Positions 9,911-20,282 of a DNA stretch of 64,000 nucleotides are shown here, piece after piece. Below the pieces are notes generated by a model, which did no database searches, was not told the origin of the DNA, and saw only the letters and a list, made by a program, of their open reading frames with translations. Each line of letters starts with the position of its first letter. Positions within the stretch are counted from its first letter, which is position 1. This DNA is from Deltaproteobacteria bacterium RBG_13_43_22 (lineage in GTDB: Bacteria; Desulfobacterota; RBG-13-43-22). Both the position numbers and the translations under genes were made by a program. The DNA lies in the NCBI GenBank assembly GCA_001797675.1, contig MGQB01000023.1, positions 62,001-126,000 of the forward strand, read 5' to 3'.

Positions 9911-10482
9911 TTGATAGGTTCCCTTCTAGTAGGATAAGAAATTCTGTTTCCTCTGGTGGTTTTCCGATGACCCACCATCCACTAATAACCTTGAGTTAAT
10001 TGTAATGGAAAAAATCATTTTGTAAAGAAAAAAATACTACAGGAAGGGCAGATTTAAAAAAGGCATACAATATATAGTGGTTAAAAGCCTATAGATGAAG
10101 CGTTTTGTGTCATGGGACATGGCCATGGGTCTTCCCCATACCCAATGTTATCAAGAAGTTTGGCAATTAACCTCGGGGTCAATAATCATTATAAATCGAA
10201 CCGACTAGGAAAGAAAAATACAAAATTGACCTTCCTGATCAATGAGGCCTTTTATCTCTTTTTTAAGATATTCTGTGTAGATAGGAATAAATTTCAAGTA
10301 AAAAGGTCAACTCGTTAAGATTTTTTCTGATTTCCCCTTTTTGACCAGATAGCAAAAAAATCCTCAATATAAGTGCCTGTCGCATATACCTTTATTGCCC
10401 TAAACCCTGACAGCCAACCCGATTAAAGTTCTTCCCTGAAAATGCCGATAAATTTCATAACAGGCAAAGGAGGATATTCCCA
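9911..10482. other. Non-coding gap between smc and the HTH gene
   Basis: About 570 bp of AT-rich sequence between two divergent genes. A possible 68-codon frame at 10112-10318 has no ribosome-binding site and low-complexity content and is not credible. There is a short GGTGG/CCACC hairpin near 9955-9985. I see no RNA gene or convincing promoter pair, though promoters for both flanking genes must lie here. Confidence 0.5.
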
Positions 10483-10674
10483 GTGAAAATCGTTACTGCT
10501 AAAGAATTGGGGCAATACTTGAAGCTTTCTGAGTCAACCATCTACAAACTGGCCACCAACGGAGAGATTCCAAGCTTTAGATTGGGGGATTCCTGGCGTT
10601 TTGATATGGAGGAAATCCTGCAGACCATTCGGGGAGCAAAAGATAAACTTGGCCTGAAAAAGTCAATCATTTGA
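10483..10674 (+). CDS. Small excisionase/MerR-like helix-turn-helix DNA-binding protein
   Basis: 63 residues starting at GTG, with AAAGGAGG about 10 bases upstream. The sequence is a single winged HTH of the excisionase/HTH_17 type: TAKELGQYLKLSESTIYKLA as the helix-turn-helix, then GEIPSFRLGDSWRF as the wing that enters the minor groove. Such domains bind DNA as recombination directionality factors or as stand-alone regulators. No integrase or recombinase is nearby and a strong terminator follows, so it stands alone as a one-gene unit. Most likely a small regulator; the target is unknown. Confidence 0.75.
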   Translation: MKIVTAKELGQYLKLSESTIYKLATNGEIPSFRLGDSWRFDMEEILQTIRGAKDKLGLKKSII

Positions 10675-10731
10675 AAATAAGGGCCTGTTGGATTTTTGTC
10701 CAAAAATGATCACACATAAATTCCCCGCAAT

Positions 10732-10778
10732 CCAGATTGCTTTGTTCGCCTCAACGGACAAAGCAATCTTGGTTTTTT
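10732..10778 (+). terminator. Rho-independent terminator after the HTH gene
   Basis: A perfect 12-bp stem (AGATTGCTTTGT at 10734-10745 with ACAAAGCAATCT at 10758-10769), a 12-base loop, and a TGGTTTTTT run downstream. It separates the HTH gene from the chemoreceptor gene. Confidence 0.85.
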
Positions 10779-10878
10779 GCAACAGGTTTATTTTATATAT
10801 TTATATGGGGGATTTAAAAAAATAATGTACCGATGATATAACAACAAGGCCAACGGGCTGTTTTAGGAGGTCTAATCA

Positions 10879-12540
10879 ATGAAGAACCTGAAATTGAGTG
10901 TTAAGTTGATCGGAAGTTTTGTAATCGTTGCTTGCGTTACCATGATCGTGGGTTACAATGGGATTAGCAAAATAAGCTCTCTGGTTAAGACCGGGACGGA
11001 GATCCAGGAGAGAAACATCAAGCCACATGGATATCTTTCCGAGACGGCGGTTGGGTTTCAAAAAACCGGGGGTTTTATCATTGAGATTATGCTGGATAAA
11101 TTTTTAAATAACAAGGATATTTCCTCAAATATCTCCAGAATTAAAGAATTGGATCAAAAAATGATTGAGAGTTTGGATAAGACCGTTAAGTCCTTTAATA
11201 CCGTTAATACCGTGGGGGATCGCAAGGCGGTTGAAGAACTTCAATCGGAAATGTCCCAATATTTTCCCCTGAGGGACCGGTTGATCTCTCTGGTTAACGA
11301 GGGCAAACTCGAAGAATCTCGAAATTTATTACAGGGGGATCTTGAGGCGAAGGCGGCAGGTATTACCTCTTTGTTGGAGAATCTTTCTAATCTTCAGATG
11401 GGGTCCATCAAGAAAAAAATGGAGCAGAATTCAAAAACAGCCAACCGGGCTGTCTGGTTTTCCTGGATTATTGGGGGATTGGGGACTTTATTGGCGGTGG
11501 CCCTGGGAATTATCCTGTCTATATCTATCGCCAAGCCTATCCAACGGGTGGTTAGAGGAATCAAAGAAGGGTCTGACCATGTGACCGGGGCTTCAGGTCA
11601 GGTCTCTTCTGCCAGTCAGTCTTTGGCAGAGGGTTCCTCTCAACAGGCTGCCGGACTGGAAGAAACCTCTTCTTCCCTGGAAGAGATGTCGGCCATGACC
11701 AAGCAGAATGCCGATAACGCCCAGCAGGCCCGCGCTATGATGGGCGAGGCCAGTCAGATCGTAGGAAACGTGAGTCATCACATGGGCCAGATGGCCGAAT
11801 CCATCGGAGAGATTACCAAATCCAGCGAAGAAACGAGCAAAATCATTAAGACCATTGATGAGATTGCCTTTCAGACCAATCTATTGGCCTTGAATGCGGC
11901 CGTGGAAGCTGCCCGGGCGGGTGAAGCCGGGGCCGGGTTCGCCGTAGTGGCTGATGAGGTAAGGAATTTAGCGATGCGGGCGGCCGATGCGGCCAAGAAT
12001 ACCAGCAATTTAATTGAAAATACGATCAAGTCAGTCAAAAGCGGGAATGATTTGACCCTGGCCACCCAGGAAGCGTTCAAAAAAAATGTGGAAATTTCCG
12101 AAAAAATCAGCCGGCTGATTGATGAGATCGCTGCGGCCAGTCAAGAACAGGCCCAGGGGATATCTCAGGTCAGCAAAGCCGTGGCTGAAATGGATAAGGT
12201 AACGCAACAGAACACAACCAATGCACAGGAGTCCGCATCGGCAGCCGTGGAAATGAATACCCAGGCAGAACACCTGAAGGAGTTTGTCAAGGAATTAGCG
12301 GCCGTGCTTAACGGAAAACATAATGGAAACGGCGCCGCATCCCATAGGCGTCTCCTGCAGGCCGGAAAGGACAACGCCCTTTCCGCCCTTTCGAAAATAT
12401 CTTCCAGGAGGGGAGACCAGATAATCCCTGCGTCCCTACCCCCCCAGGACAGAAAAATAAAAGTCGGCCCCCGTATAAAACAAAAGGAAATCCGGCCGGA
12501 CCAGGTTATTCCGATGGATGACGACTTTAAAGAGTTCTAA
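10879..12540 (+). CDS. Methyl-accepting chemotaxis protein (four-helix-bundle sensor type)
   Basis: A 553-residue membrane chemoreceptor with a strong AGGAGGT ribosome-binding site. It has a TM helix at about 8-28, a periplasmic helical sensor domain of ~160 residues, a second TM at ~190-213 and a HAMP-like segment. The cytoplasmic coiled-coil signalling domain has its hairpin tip around [21 protein letters not shown] near residue 330-350. Glu/Gln-rich methylation stretches flank it. The receptor controls CheA activity through CheW. A ~60-residue basic/Pro-containing tail follows the usual end of the domain; there is no CheR-binding pentapeptide. Confidence 0.93.
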   Translation: MKNLKLSVKLIGSFVIVACVTMIVGYNGISKISSLVKTGTEIQERNIKPHGYLSETAVGFQKTGGFIIEIMLDKFLNNKDISSNISRIKELDQKMIESLDKTVKSFNTVNTVGDRKAVEELQSEMSQYFPLRDRLISLVNEGKLEESRNLLQGDLEAKAAGITSLLENLSNLQMGSIKKKMEQNSKTANRAVWFSWIIGGLGTLLAVALGIILSISIAKPIQRVVRGIKEGSDHVTGASGQVSSASQSLAEGSSQQAAGLEETSSSLEEMSAMTKQNADNAQQARAMMGEASQIVGNVSHHMGQMAESIGEITKSSEETSKIIKTIDEIAFQTNLLALNAAVEAARAGEAGAGFAVVADEVRNLAMRAADAAKNTSNLIENTIKSVKSGNDLTLATQEAFKKNVEISEKISRLIDEIAAASQEQAQGISQVSKAVAEMDKVTQQNTTNAQESASAAVEMNTQAEHLKEFVKELAAVLNGKHNGNGAASHRRLLQAGKDNALSALSKISSRRGDQIIPASLPPQDRKIKVGPRIKQKEIRPDQVIPMDDDFKEF

Positions 12541-12573
12541 ACTAAAACTGCCGCACCCCAGCCTATAAAAAAC

Positions 12574-12612
12574 AGGGCCAAGGAAATTTTTATTCCCTTG
12601 GCCCTTTGTCTT
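12574..12612 (+). terminator. Rho-independent terminator after the chemoreceptor
   Basis: A perfect 10-bp stem AGGGCCAAGG (12574-12583) / CCTTGGCCCT (12596-12605), followed by a T-rich stretch (TTGTCTTT). It lies 34 bp after the stop codon of the chemoreceptor. Confidence 0.85.
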
Positions 12613-12653
12613 TCACCTGTCTATTTTTTCAACCTTTTTCCCTTTTCATTTTA

Positions 12654-12857
12654 AATAAAGCGATTGAGGTTTCCAAAGAAATAGGGGCTAATGGCACGCT
12701 GGGCACGGCCTATCTCGATTTGGGTCTTCTGCATAAGGCAAAAGGCAGAACCGACCAGGCCAGGGAATGCTTATCCGAAGCCATTCAATTTTTTGAACAA
12801 GGCAAAGCGGAAACTTATCTTAAACAGGCCCGGGAGGCCTTGGCTTCTATAGACTGA
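12654..12857 (+). pseudogene. C-terminal remnant of a TPR (cyclase/kinase-type) protein
   Basis: About 65 codons encode a TPR-like helix pair (GTAYLDLGLLHKAKGRTDQARECLSEAIQFFEQ) ending ALASID. This is the pattern seen at the extreme C-terminus of large proteins with an AAA or adenylate-cyclase domain followed by TPRs. The frame lacks a plausible start and ribosome-binding site: the first in-frame ATG (12606) falls on the 3' flank of the terminator and adds a Phe-rich non-TPR lead. I read it as the decayed end of a lost gene. A short real ORF is possible but unlikely. Confidence 0.6.
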
Positions 12858-12872
12858 TAATAGACGGGCTAT

Positions 12873-14057
12873 TTAAAAAAGATCATGCTCCGGCAGATCG
12901 TACAGATGCCGGACACAAGAACCCAGGGTTTCCGGAAGATATCTTCCCCATAATTTCATGGGGATGTGCTCGATCTTTATCTTTGGACTCAATCCCGCGG
13001 CCAAAAGGTATTCCACCAGGAATTCGATGTTGGTCGGGATATAACCCTTATAAACCCTATTGTTTCTTTGCGCTATCATCCTTTCTTCATGAATGCTTTT
13101 CCCCAGTTCCGATTCTACCATGTCGGGGAAGGTTGAAAGGATCAACTCAACCATCAGGTTCGAGCGGGCCCCTTCCAAAAAAGGCTCCAACCCTTGGGTT
13201 AAGCGTTCTTCCGGTATTCCCCGACCCAAAAAATTCTCCCACCCCCGGGTGTCCCGGTATCTGCGGCAAACCTCTTCGGGATCCCACCGGATTTGAAGAA
13301 TGATGTTGGTTGCCCGATAATTTCCCTGAAAAACCTCTTTATCGATAATCTGAATCCGTGAGTTGCCGGCCAATACCTGCTCCAGATCCTTCAACTTATC
13401 GGCATCGGCGACTACTTTAACAGCCCCGACGTCATGAATCGTCATGCCCGATCGTTCAAAACAGAGGTGACCTTCTTTGATCCTTTCGGCAATCTTCTCT
13501 TCCGCTTTGATAAATTCCCGGGCCATTTCTCCCGGGGGGGTCAATAACCATTCCATGGGAATGTGGGATCGCCGGGCCCTTTCTACAGCCATTTCCCGAG
13601 CCAGGGACTGAACCTTTTGGAATATCCAGTCGGTGATCTTGCGGTTGGCTTTTTCTGCAATCCTCTTGGGACGTTTGATGCGGTATAAACCTAATAATCG
13701 ATCTTGTTCATCCAGACATAATACGGCGTTAATGGGGGCTTCCCGATAATAATAGTCGGGGTTTTGTCGATAAAGCTCAAAAAGGGCGGCCATTCTCGGA
13801 GTCGTCCCGTTGGGACTTCGGGTCAAAATATCGCGCAGTTCCCCCTTCAGGTGAATCCGTTTTTCTTTATAGTCGCCTGGATAAACGGTTTTTAGAAAAA
13901 TCCCGGTAAAACCTTCCAGGATCTGACCTAAAACGAATCCGTCACAGATCAATATTTCAGTTAGTTTTTTTATATCGTCCGGAAACGGACGACCGCAGAT
14001 CCAGCGCTCGGCTATCTCGAAAAGCTGTTCACAGTGAATAAATGAAGTCAAGTACAT
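12873..14057 (-). CDS. Uncharacterised protein, possible RelA/SpoT-like nucleotidyltransferase fold
   Basis: A 394-residue soluble protein I do not recognise with certainty. The central and C-terminal parts have the rhythm of a (p)ppGpp synthetase-type fold. MTIHDVGAVKVVADADKL resembles the I-x-D-x-x-G-x-R-x-x strand, NYRATNIILQI resembles the Y-x-S-x-H-x-x-x strand, and MVELILSTFPDMVESELG-SIHEER resembles the E-x-Q-(I/L)-R-T ... strand and final helix. The key Arg and His of the synthetase are not obvious, so activity is doubtful. It lies 74 bp downstream of a large chemoreceptor and its binding protein on the same strand. A role in nucleotide signalling would be inference only. Confidence 0.4.
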   Translation of the reverse strand: MYLTSFIHCEQLFEIAERWICGRPFPDDIKKLTEILICDGFVLGQILEGFTGIFLKTVYPGDYKEKRIHLKGELRDILTRSPNGTTPRMAALFELYRQNPDYYYREAPINAVLCLDEQDRLLGLYRIKRPKRIAEKANRKITDWIFQKVQSLAREMAVERARRSHIPMEWLLTPPGEMAREFIKAEEKIAERIKEGHLCFERSGMTIHDVGAVKVVADADKLKDLEQVLAGNSRIQIIDKEVFQGNYRATNIILQIRWDPEEVCRRYRDTRGWENFLGRGIPEERLTQGLEPFLEGARSNLMVELILSTFPDMVESELGKSIHEERMIAQRNNRVYKGYIPTNIEFLVEYLLAAGLSPKIKIEHIPMKLWGRYLPETLGSCVRHLYDLPEHDLF

Positions 14058-14079
14058 TGACTGTGAAAGTAAGGTTTGA

Positions 14080-14126
14080 GGATGGAAGCTCTCTGCACCA
14101 AGGGACCGGGCGGGACGTTTCCATCC
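14080..14126 (-). terminator. Hairpin between chemoreceptor and downstream gene
   Basis: Arms GGATGGAAGC (14080-14089) and GTTTCCATCC (14117-14126) pair over 9 of 10 positions in the short gap after the chemoreceptor stop. The T-run is poor, so it may weaken rather than stop transcription into the next gene. Confidence 0.4.
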
Positions 14127-14131
14127 TTTGA

Positions 14132-16549
14132 TTAATTTTCATTTTTCAGGAGGCCCAGATCTTCAATTTGAGGAGTGGGCGATCCTGGATAATCCAAAGT
14201 CAGCCCCCTTTTTATTTTAAGAAATTGTGTATCCTTTTTGACAATTTTTTCTTCTTCCTTGATGTAATCAACCCGTCTTTTACCTCCTACCAATGAGGCC
14301 AACTGACCCACAAAACCTTTCAAGGTCTCGGCTTGAGCATTCATCTCCTCGGAGGCGGAGGCCGATTCTTCGGCATTGGCGGCGTTCTTCTGGACCACCT
14401 TTTCCATCTCGGTGATCGCTTTGTTGACCTGCTCGATCCCTTGGGCCTGTTCATAAGAGGCGGAATTAATTTCTCCTAAGATATCCCCCATTTTTTTAGC
14501 GCCCGCCGCCACTTTAGCGAAGGCTTCATTGGTCTTCCCGACAATTTCTGATCCGTTTTTGATTTTATTGACCGTTCCTTCAATCAAGTCGGAGGTATTC
14601 TTGGCTGCGTCCGCCGCCCGCAAGGCTAAATTTCTCACCTCGTCCGCTACGGTGGCAAATCCGGCTCCGGCCTCTCCCGCCCTGGCGGCTTCCACGGCCG
14701 CATTAAGGGCTAAGAGATTGGTTTGAAAGGCTATCTCATCAATGGTCTTGATGATTTTTGCCGTCTCTTCGCTGGCCGTCGAAATTTCCATCATCGATCG
14801 GGTTAATTCACTCATCGAACGATTAGCCTGGTCCACTACCCGGGATGTTTCGATCATCATGGTGTTGGCTAGATCGGCGTTATCGGCATTATGTTTGGTC
14901 ATGGAGGACATTTCTTCAATTGAGGCCGTGGTTTCCTCAATCCCGGCGGCTTGCTCTGAAGCCCCCTCGGCCAACGATTGGCTCGAAGAAGCCACTTGCC
15001 CCGAAGCAGAGGCCACCTGCTCGGCACTGTCCGAAAGACCCTCAACAACCTGATTGATAGGTTTGGTGATCGAACGGGTTATCATAACAGCCATAAAAAA
15101 GGTGATCACCATGATCATTCCTCCAACCCCGGTAACTATCTGCATGGTCACTTTCGAAGACCGGTTCAAAGAGGCCACAACGTTTTCCTGATTAGCCCCA
15201 GCCTGAGATACTTCTTTCTGACTTTTTTTTAAATGGGTTGAGGTAATCATACGTATTTTCCCATTCAGGGCATCCAGCTCCTCCAGATTTTTTATGGAGG
15301 ACTTTACCTTTTCTGAAACACCTCCGCTGCCGGAAAAGGCATTTTTCACAGCCGAAAGTGCACTCATATAGGCACTGACCATTTTCGCCTCTTCGGCATT
15401 CTTCCCTTTGAATACAACCGCCTGTAATTTTTGACCCCTGCCGCCGGCCTCTTTAAAGAGATTATCAACAATGAGGACATATCGATTAAATTCGATCATG
15501 TTTTTTGAATAAATACAATTATTGATTCCCGTCACCAGGGAGGCGTTCAGCAGCGATAATCCAGAGGCCAAGGACAAAATATTATTGGTATTGCTGAAGG
15601 ATTCCATGTTTTTAGACATATCGATGGTATTGTTTCTGACCGTATTGGTTGCCGCCAAGAGGGCTTTTTCGATCGTCGGGAGTAAATAGGAAAGATCGTA
15701 TCCGGCCTCCTTGACCATGGTTTCGATTTTATCCCCCATACTTTCATCTTCATCCGAAATGTATCTGAGCTGTAAAAAAACGACACCAGTGTTCTTACTT
15801 AATTTTTCATTCAATACTGCCAGTTTCTTAGTCATCTCATTGACAACCTTACTCATCCCTTTAACATTTTTAAGGACCAGGTTAATGTTTTTTATCGCGT
15901 TTAACATATTGTCTCTCAGGTGGATTATCGACCGGCGATCATCGCTCTGAGGAATTTTGGATAAAGAAAAAATCAAATCTTTTAGTCCATTCCTGATCAG
16001 ACTCAGATTATTCAATTGTTGATTGGCCTCCATAAGATTATCCACACCCGTTATCATGGTGCCGGAGTTCTTTTGCTGTAGGCTGTGAACAAAAACATCC
16101 AGTTTTTTAGATACCTCCGACAGCCTTTCTTGGATGGATTTTGAAGCGAGGAGCACCTCCTCCTGGGCCTTGATTTTGCGCTCGGTGATGTCCAGAATAC
16201 CTCGGGTTATTTCTGAAATGATTTTATCATTCAAAGAACGTTCCCCTTTCAAACTGGCCATTTCCTCCGAGGCCTTAGAGACGGAGGATAGCGAAGTTGA
16301 AACAATTGGGGCCGTTTTTTTGTAGTCATCCATGGTGATGGAAGAGGAAAGGTTCACCAGATTTGCGGAATGGGCTTGAAGTTCTCTTTGTTGGTTCAGG
16401 GCTTTTAACTGATAAGGACTTGTTTTTTGGGTCAGTATGCCGACATTCCGGTCAACGTTCCGGGCACTGATCAGGGCCGAAAGAATGATGATGGATATGG
16501 CTGTTAATACCACAACTGCATTAACAGAAAGTTTTTGTTTTACGGTCAT
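14132..16549 (-). CDS. Large methyl-accepting chemotaxis protein with ~430-residue periplasmic domain
   Basis: An 805-residue chemoreceptor. TM1 is at about 8-28, then a very long Lys/Ser/Asn-rich helical periplasmic region (~30-470), TM2 at about 475-497, a HAMP-like linker ([15 protein letters not shown]) and the standard signalling hairpin with [21 protein letters not shown]. The periplasmic part is about 2.5 times longer than in Tar-type receptors and may contain two stacked helical bundles. It begins 26 bp after the gene for a periplasmic ligand-binding protein on the same strand, so the two are probably co-expressed and the receptor may read the loaded binding protein. C-terminal tail of ~50 residues, no pentapeptide. 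Confidence 0.92.
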   Translation of the reverse strand: MTVKQKLSVNAVVVLTAISIIILSALISARNVDRNVGILTQKTSPYQLKALNQQRELQAHSANLVNLSSSITMDDYKKTAPIVSTSLSSVSKASEEMASLKGERSLNDKIISEITRGILDITERKIKAQEEVLLASKSIQERLSEVSKKLDVFVHSLQQKNSGTMITGVDNLMEANQQLNNLSLIRNGLKDLIFSLSKIPQSDDRRSIIHLRDNMLNAIKNINLVLKNVKGMSKVVNEMTKKLAVLNEKLSKNTGVVFLQLRYISDEDESMGDKIETMVKEAGYDLSYLLPTIEKALLAATNTVRNNTIDMSKNMESFSNTNNILSLASGLSLLNASLVTGINNCIYSKNMIEFNRYVLIVDNLFKEAGGRGQKLQAVVFKGKNAEEAKMVSAYMSALSAVKNAFSGSGGVSEKVKSSIKNLEELDALNGKIRMITSTHLKKSQKEVSQAGANQENVVASLNRSSKVTMQIVTGVGGMIMVITFFMAVMITRSITKPINQVVEGLSDSAEQVASASGQVASSSQSLAEGASEQAAGIEETTASIEEMSSMTKHNADNADLANTMMIETSRVVDQANRSMSELTRSMMEISTASEETAKIIKTIDEIAFQTNLLALNAAVEAARAGEAGAGFATVADEVRNLALRAADAAKNTSDLIEGTVNKIKNGSEIVGKTNEAFAKVAAGAKKMGDILGEINSASYEQAQGIEQVNKAITEMEKVVQKNAANAEESASASEEMNAQAETLKGFVGQLASLVGGKRRVDYIKEEEKIVKKDTQFLKIKRGLTLDYPGSPTPQIEDLGLLKNEN

Positions 16550-16574
16550 TTCTCAAAACTCCTTTTTCCCCTCA

Positions 16575-17948
16575 TTATTCCAGGGCCGGGGCCGCACTAA
16601 CCGCCGATCGTACTGCATCCCATTCTTCCTTGGAGATAGCGGCTTCCTCGCCCTTCATCTTTTTAAGAATCTCGTAATAATCCAGCTGGTATTTATCCTT
16701 CTTGACTTCATCTGCCTTTTTACCCTTGACGGCAAAAACAGTCTGAATCGACTGATGGTCAAACCCTCTCCATTGTTGTTCATCCTTCAATCCTATATAT
16801 TTGTGGTCTTCCAAAGCCTTGATCACCGGCAGGGTGTCGAAGGATTTGGCCCGTTCTACGGCTTCCTTATACTGAAAGGGGATCATATAGGCCGAGGCGC
16901 CAGCCGACGAAGGATAACGGTTGAATTTTTCTTCATATTTTTTCACAAAGGTCACCCCTTTGGCATAATTTTCCTCGAAGGGCAGTTTCCAGTACCAGGA
17001 GGTTGTGCTGAGGACCCCTTCCATCGCTTCAGGTCCGGCACCTTCGGCTATATCAATCGTAATATTGGGAACCACGATCTGTATCCTCTTTTTCAGTCCC
17101 ATTTCGTAGGCTTGCTTTAAGGCGAACTCCAAATCCCGTCCAAATAAAACCAGAACCAAAACTTCCGTGTCCTGCTCCTGGACCAAACCTAGGATACTCT
17201 TAAAATCATCGGTCCCCAATTTGGTAAGAAAACTCCTGTGCTGATATTTATCCAAGGTATCGGTGTATTGCCGGAATAATTCTTCGGTGACCACACCCCA
17301 GTTATCATCAACGGTGATATAAAAATAATATTTATTATAAAAATTTTCTTTCAAATAACCGGACAGCACCTTGGCGGCCATCCTTGAATCTAAACATTCC
17401 CGGAATATATATTTATGCCCTTCCTCTCCGGTGAGGTCTGAGGAAAATGAGGATGTTCCCAAAAATATTTTCTCTTTTATCTTGGCTACTTTTCCCGTTA
17501 ACAGGGCAACAGCACTCGATACTCCCCCAAAGATCATCTGGGCATTTTCTTTATCAAAAAGCTCAATGGCATTTTCTTTGGCAATTCTTGGGTTGCTCTT
17601 GCTGTCCCTAAAAACCAACTTTACTTTTTTTCCCATGATCCCGCCGGCGGCATTGATCTCTTCCACAGCCATTTCCGCTGCCCGGCGTTGCTCCATCCCC
17701 ACCTTGCCGTAAGGTCCCAATTCGGGTGAACTCAAACCGATGACTACCGTCTCCTCAACTTTTTGAACCGGCGTATTGTTAATTGGCGAGGCCGGTTGAC
17801 TTCCAACTACCGTTGTCTGCGGTTTTTTATCCGTCGGAGCCGGCTGACCTTCGGCAGCCTGGGCCGGTGTGAGAACAAGAAAATAGAATAGGATGGCCAT
17901 CAACAATAAGAAAAAATAATTGGATAACCTTTGGTTATTCCTTATCAT
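16575..17948 (-). CDS. Branched-chain amino-acid-type (LivK/Peripla_BP_6) substrate-binding protein
   Basis: A 457-residue secreted protein with a signal/TM segment at ~10-32 and a Pro/Thr-rich linker. Then comes a type-I periplasmic-binding fold: VIGLSSPELGPYGKVGMEQRRAAEMAVEEINAAGGIMGKKVKLVFRDSKSNP is the classic LivK opening. No LivH/M/G/F permease genes are nearby; instead a chemoreceptor gene follows directly. This suggests the protein serves sensing rather than uptake. The ligand is not predictable (amino acid, amide or aromatic acid are all known in the family). The first residues may form a membrane anchor instead of a cleaved signal. Confidence 0.88.
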   Translation of the reverse strand: MIRNNQRLSNYFFLLLMAILFYFLVLTPAQAAEGQPAPTDKKPQTTVVGSQPASPINNTPVQKVEETVVIGLSSPELGPYGKVGMEQRRAAEMAVEEINAAGGIMGKKVKLVFRDSKSNPRIAKENAIELFDKENAQMIFGGVSSAVALLTGKVAKIKEKIFLGTSSFSSDLTGEEGHKYIFRECLDSRMAAKVLSGYLKENFYNKYYFYITVDDNWGVVTEELFRQYTDTLDKYQHRSFLTKLGTDDFKSILGLVQEQDTEVLVLVLFGRDLEFALKQAYEMGLKKRIQIVVPNITIDIAEGAGPEAMEGVLSTTSWYWKLPFEENYAKGVTFVKKYEEKFNRYPSSAGASAYMIPFQYKEAVERAKSFDTLPVIKALEDHKYIGLKDEQQWRGFDHQSIQTVFAVKGKKADEVKKDKYQLDYYEILKKMKGEEAAISKEEWDAVRSAVSAAPALE

Positions 17949-18172
17949 TTGTTTGTTACCTCCTGATATTCGAAGTGGATTGCAGCTAATAATTTTAATT
18001 CCAGCAGTCCTTTTTCTTCTTATTAGGTTTTTCGGTATTTTTATTAAAGAACTTTAATACAAAAGAAACCGGTGGATTTTGCTATTGAGGGTAAAAACGA
18101 GAAAAAAGGATAATGGGGAAAAGGGTGAAAGGGAAAATCAGTTTAATAAGGAGTGATTCATGAGGGTTAATG

Positions 18173-20260
18173 TCAACTAAAAAAAGTAGAGTCAAGTTTT
18201 GAAAACAGGGCAAAACGATTAAAGAAGGCGGTTAATTGGAACAATAAAGCCAACCGGTTGTTTTTGATCTTTTCATCCTGGGCCATGACCAGGACTTTAT
18301 CAAAAAAGGCGTCAATAACCGGACGAAGCTGGGCCAACTGAAGGAGGTATTCGGAATACCTTTTTTGCCGGAAAAATTGCTCCAGATCCGCCTGTTTTTC
18401 CTGAACTTTTTGAAAGAGGTCCTTTTCCTCAAATTCTATTAATAATTCAGGGGTTATCTTGCCGGCCTCAGAGGGAGACACCCCTTTTAAAATGTTCAAG
18501 GCCCGTTTGCAGCCGATGGTCAGTGACGGAAAATCCGGGTGCTTTTGAAATTCATGAAGGGCCAGGACCCGGAGCCTCATTTCACAGAAGTTATCCCAAT
18601 CGGTGGCTAAAACGGCCTCAATGATTTCCCGGCTGATACCCTCACCTTCCAATAAATGCTGCAGGCGCAAGGAAAAAAAACTCAAAAGTTTATGTTTTAT
18701 GGCTACAGTGTCTTCCTTAAACCTTCCAATATATGGCAGTAAGGTTTTTTCCAAGACTTCATTTAAAGATAATGAATAACCTTTATCCCAAATAATCAGG
18801 ATAACGGCCTGGGCCTGGCGGCGCAAGGCATATGGATCGGCCGAGCCTGTGGGGATTTGACCCAGGCCAAAAAAACCGGTCAGGGTATCCAACCGATCGG
18901 CCAGGCCGACCAAGGCCCCGGTTGTTGTCTGGGGCAATCGGCTTCCCATCGATGCCGGCAGATAGTGCTCCAATATTCCCTGGGCTGTTTCTTCTATCTC
19001 TCCGGATCGCAAAGCATATTCCCGTCCCATAATCCCCTGAAGAGTCGGGAATTCCCCTACCATCAGGGAAGTCAGGTCAGCCTTGCACAATAAGGAGCAG
19101 CGCCTGACCAACGCTTCTTTTTCCGGGGCCAGCTTCTTGGAAAGATAAGCGGCCAGTTCTATGATTCGCTCGACTTTTTCAAAGGAAGTCCCTAACCGCG
19201 AATGAAATACCACGGTTTTCAAGGCGGCAACTTTTTCATGCAAAGGTTTTTTTAAATCTTCATTGAAAAAGAATTGGGCATCAGAAAGGCGGGCCCGGAG
19301 GACCTTTTCGTGCCCATGGACCACCCGGCGGGTATCCTTCACCCGGGTATTGTTTACGGCAATGAAACAAGGGAGCAGGTCGCCCTGACCATCAATCATG
19401 GGGAAATAGCGCTGATGCTCTTTCATGGAAGTAATCAGGACTTGGGGGGGTAATTTTAAAAAATCAGGATCAAAACGACCGGAAACCGGCTCGGGAAATT
19501 CAACTAGAAAATTGACTTCCTGAAGTAATTCGGGATCGGCCAAAACCCGACCCTTGGCCTGACCGGCTAAAGTTTCAACAGCCTTTTGCAACAGGACTTC
19601 CCGCTCTTTGGGATCCACAATGACTTGGGCTTTTCTAAGTTGCGGACCATAGTCTCCCGCTCTTTTAAGCGGTATGGCTTCAGGGGCCATAAATCGATGG
19701 CCATAGGTCCGGTTGCCGGCGGAAATCCCCTCCAAAGAAAAAGGGATTACCCGGTCCCCCAAAAGGGCAACGATCCAATGAATAGGGCGGGCAAAACGGA
19801 AAGAGGAACTTCCCCACCGCATAAATTTAGGAAAAGGCAAATCTGAAATCAATTGAGGCAAGAGTTCCGATAACACCACATCCGCCGGAAGTCCTTTGAT
19901 GATCTTTGTTATGCCCAGATAAACCCCTTTGGGGGTCTCAATAAATTCCAATTCTTCAACACCCACTCCTTTGGCCTTGGCAAAACCGAGGGCGACTTTG
20001 GTGGGACGACCGTCTTCGGAAAAAGCCGCCTGTTTCGGAGGGCCTATGATGTTTTCCGTCTTTTCCGATTGAAAAGGGGAAATGCCGAAAATCAAAAGGG
20101 CCAACCTTCGAGGTGTGCCCACGGTTTTTATTTCCCGGTATTGAAGAAAGGATTGCTGGAATCGCTCCTGGGCCAATTCTTTCAAAGCATTCAACGCCCC
20201 GGGAATAAAACGGGCGGGAATTTCTTCGGTTCCTATCTCAAGTAATAAATCCTGTTCCAT
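18173..20260 (-). CDS. glyS: Glycyl-tRNA synthetase beta subunit
   Basis: The beta chain of the alpha2-beta2 glycyl-tRNA synthetase, which binds and positions tRNA-Gly; about 695 residues. It opens with the family mark LLLEIGTEEIPARFI and carries the HD-like and anticodon-binding regions in full length. I prefer the second ATG (complement at 20258-20260), because an AGG lies 8 bases before it; the first ATG, three codons earlier, is also possible. It is directly downstream of glyQ, as usual in bacteria with the split enzyme. Confidence 0.97.
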   Translation of the reverse strand: MEQDLLLEIGTEEIPARFIPGALNALKELAQERFQQSFLQYREIKTVGTPRRLALLIFGISPFQSEKTENIIGPPKQAAFSEDGRPTKVALGFAKAKGVGVEELEFIETPKGVYLGITKIIKGLPADVVLSELLPQLISDLPFPKFMRWGSSSFRFARPIHWIVALLGDRVIPFSLEGISAGNRTYGHRFMAPEAIPLKRAGDYGPQLRKAQVIVDPKEREVLLQKAVETLAGQAKGRVLADPELLQEVNFLVEFPEPVSGRFDPDFLKLPPQVLITSMKEHQRYFPMIDGQGDLLPCFIAVNNTRVKDTRRVVHGHEKVLRARLSDAQFFFNEDLKKPLHEKVAALKTVVFHSRLGTSFEKVERIIELAAYLSKKLAPEKEALVRRCSLLCKADLTSLMVGEFPTLQGIMGREYALRSGEIEETAQGILEHYLPASMGSRLPQTTTGALVGLADRLDTLTGFFGLGQIPTGSADPYALRRQAQAVILIIWDKGYSLSLNEVLEKTLLPYIGRFKEDTVAIKHKLLSFFSLRLQHLLEGEGISREIIEAVLATDWDNFCEMRLRVLALHEFQKHPDFPSLTIGCKRALNILKGVSPSEAGKITPELLIEFEEKDLFQKVQEKQADLEQFFRQKRYSEYLLQLAQLRPVIDAFFDKVLVMAQDEKIKNNRLALLFQLTAFFNRFALFSKLDSTFFS

Positions 20261-20282
20261 TTCTTGCATCCTGTATCTTGTA

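Noticed and set aside
10112-10318. Possible 68-codon gene between smc and the HTH gene
   Set aside because: No ribosome-binding site, low-quality amino-acid content and no domain; it lies in an AT-rich non-coding gap.
10483-10674. Prophage or integrative element marked by the excisionase-like gene
   Set aside because: No integrase, att repeats, tRNA end or phage genes lie nearby.
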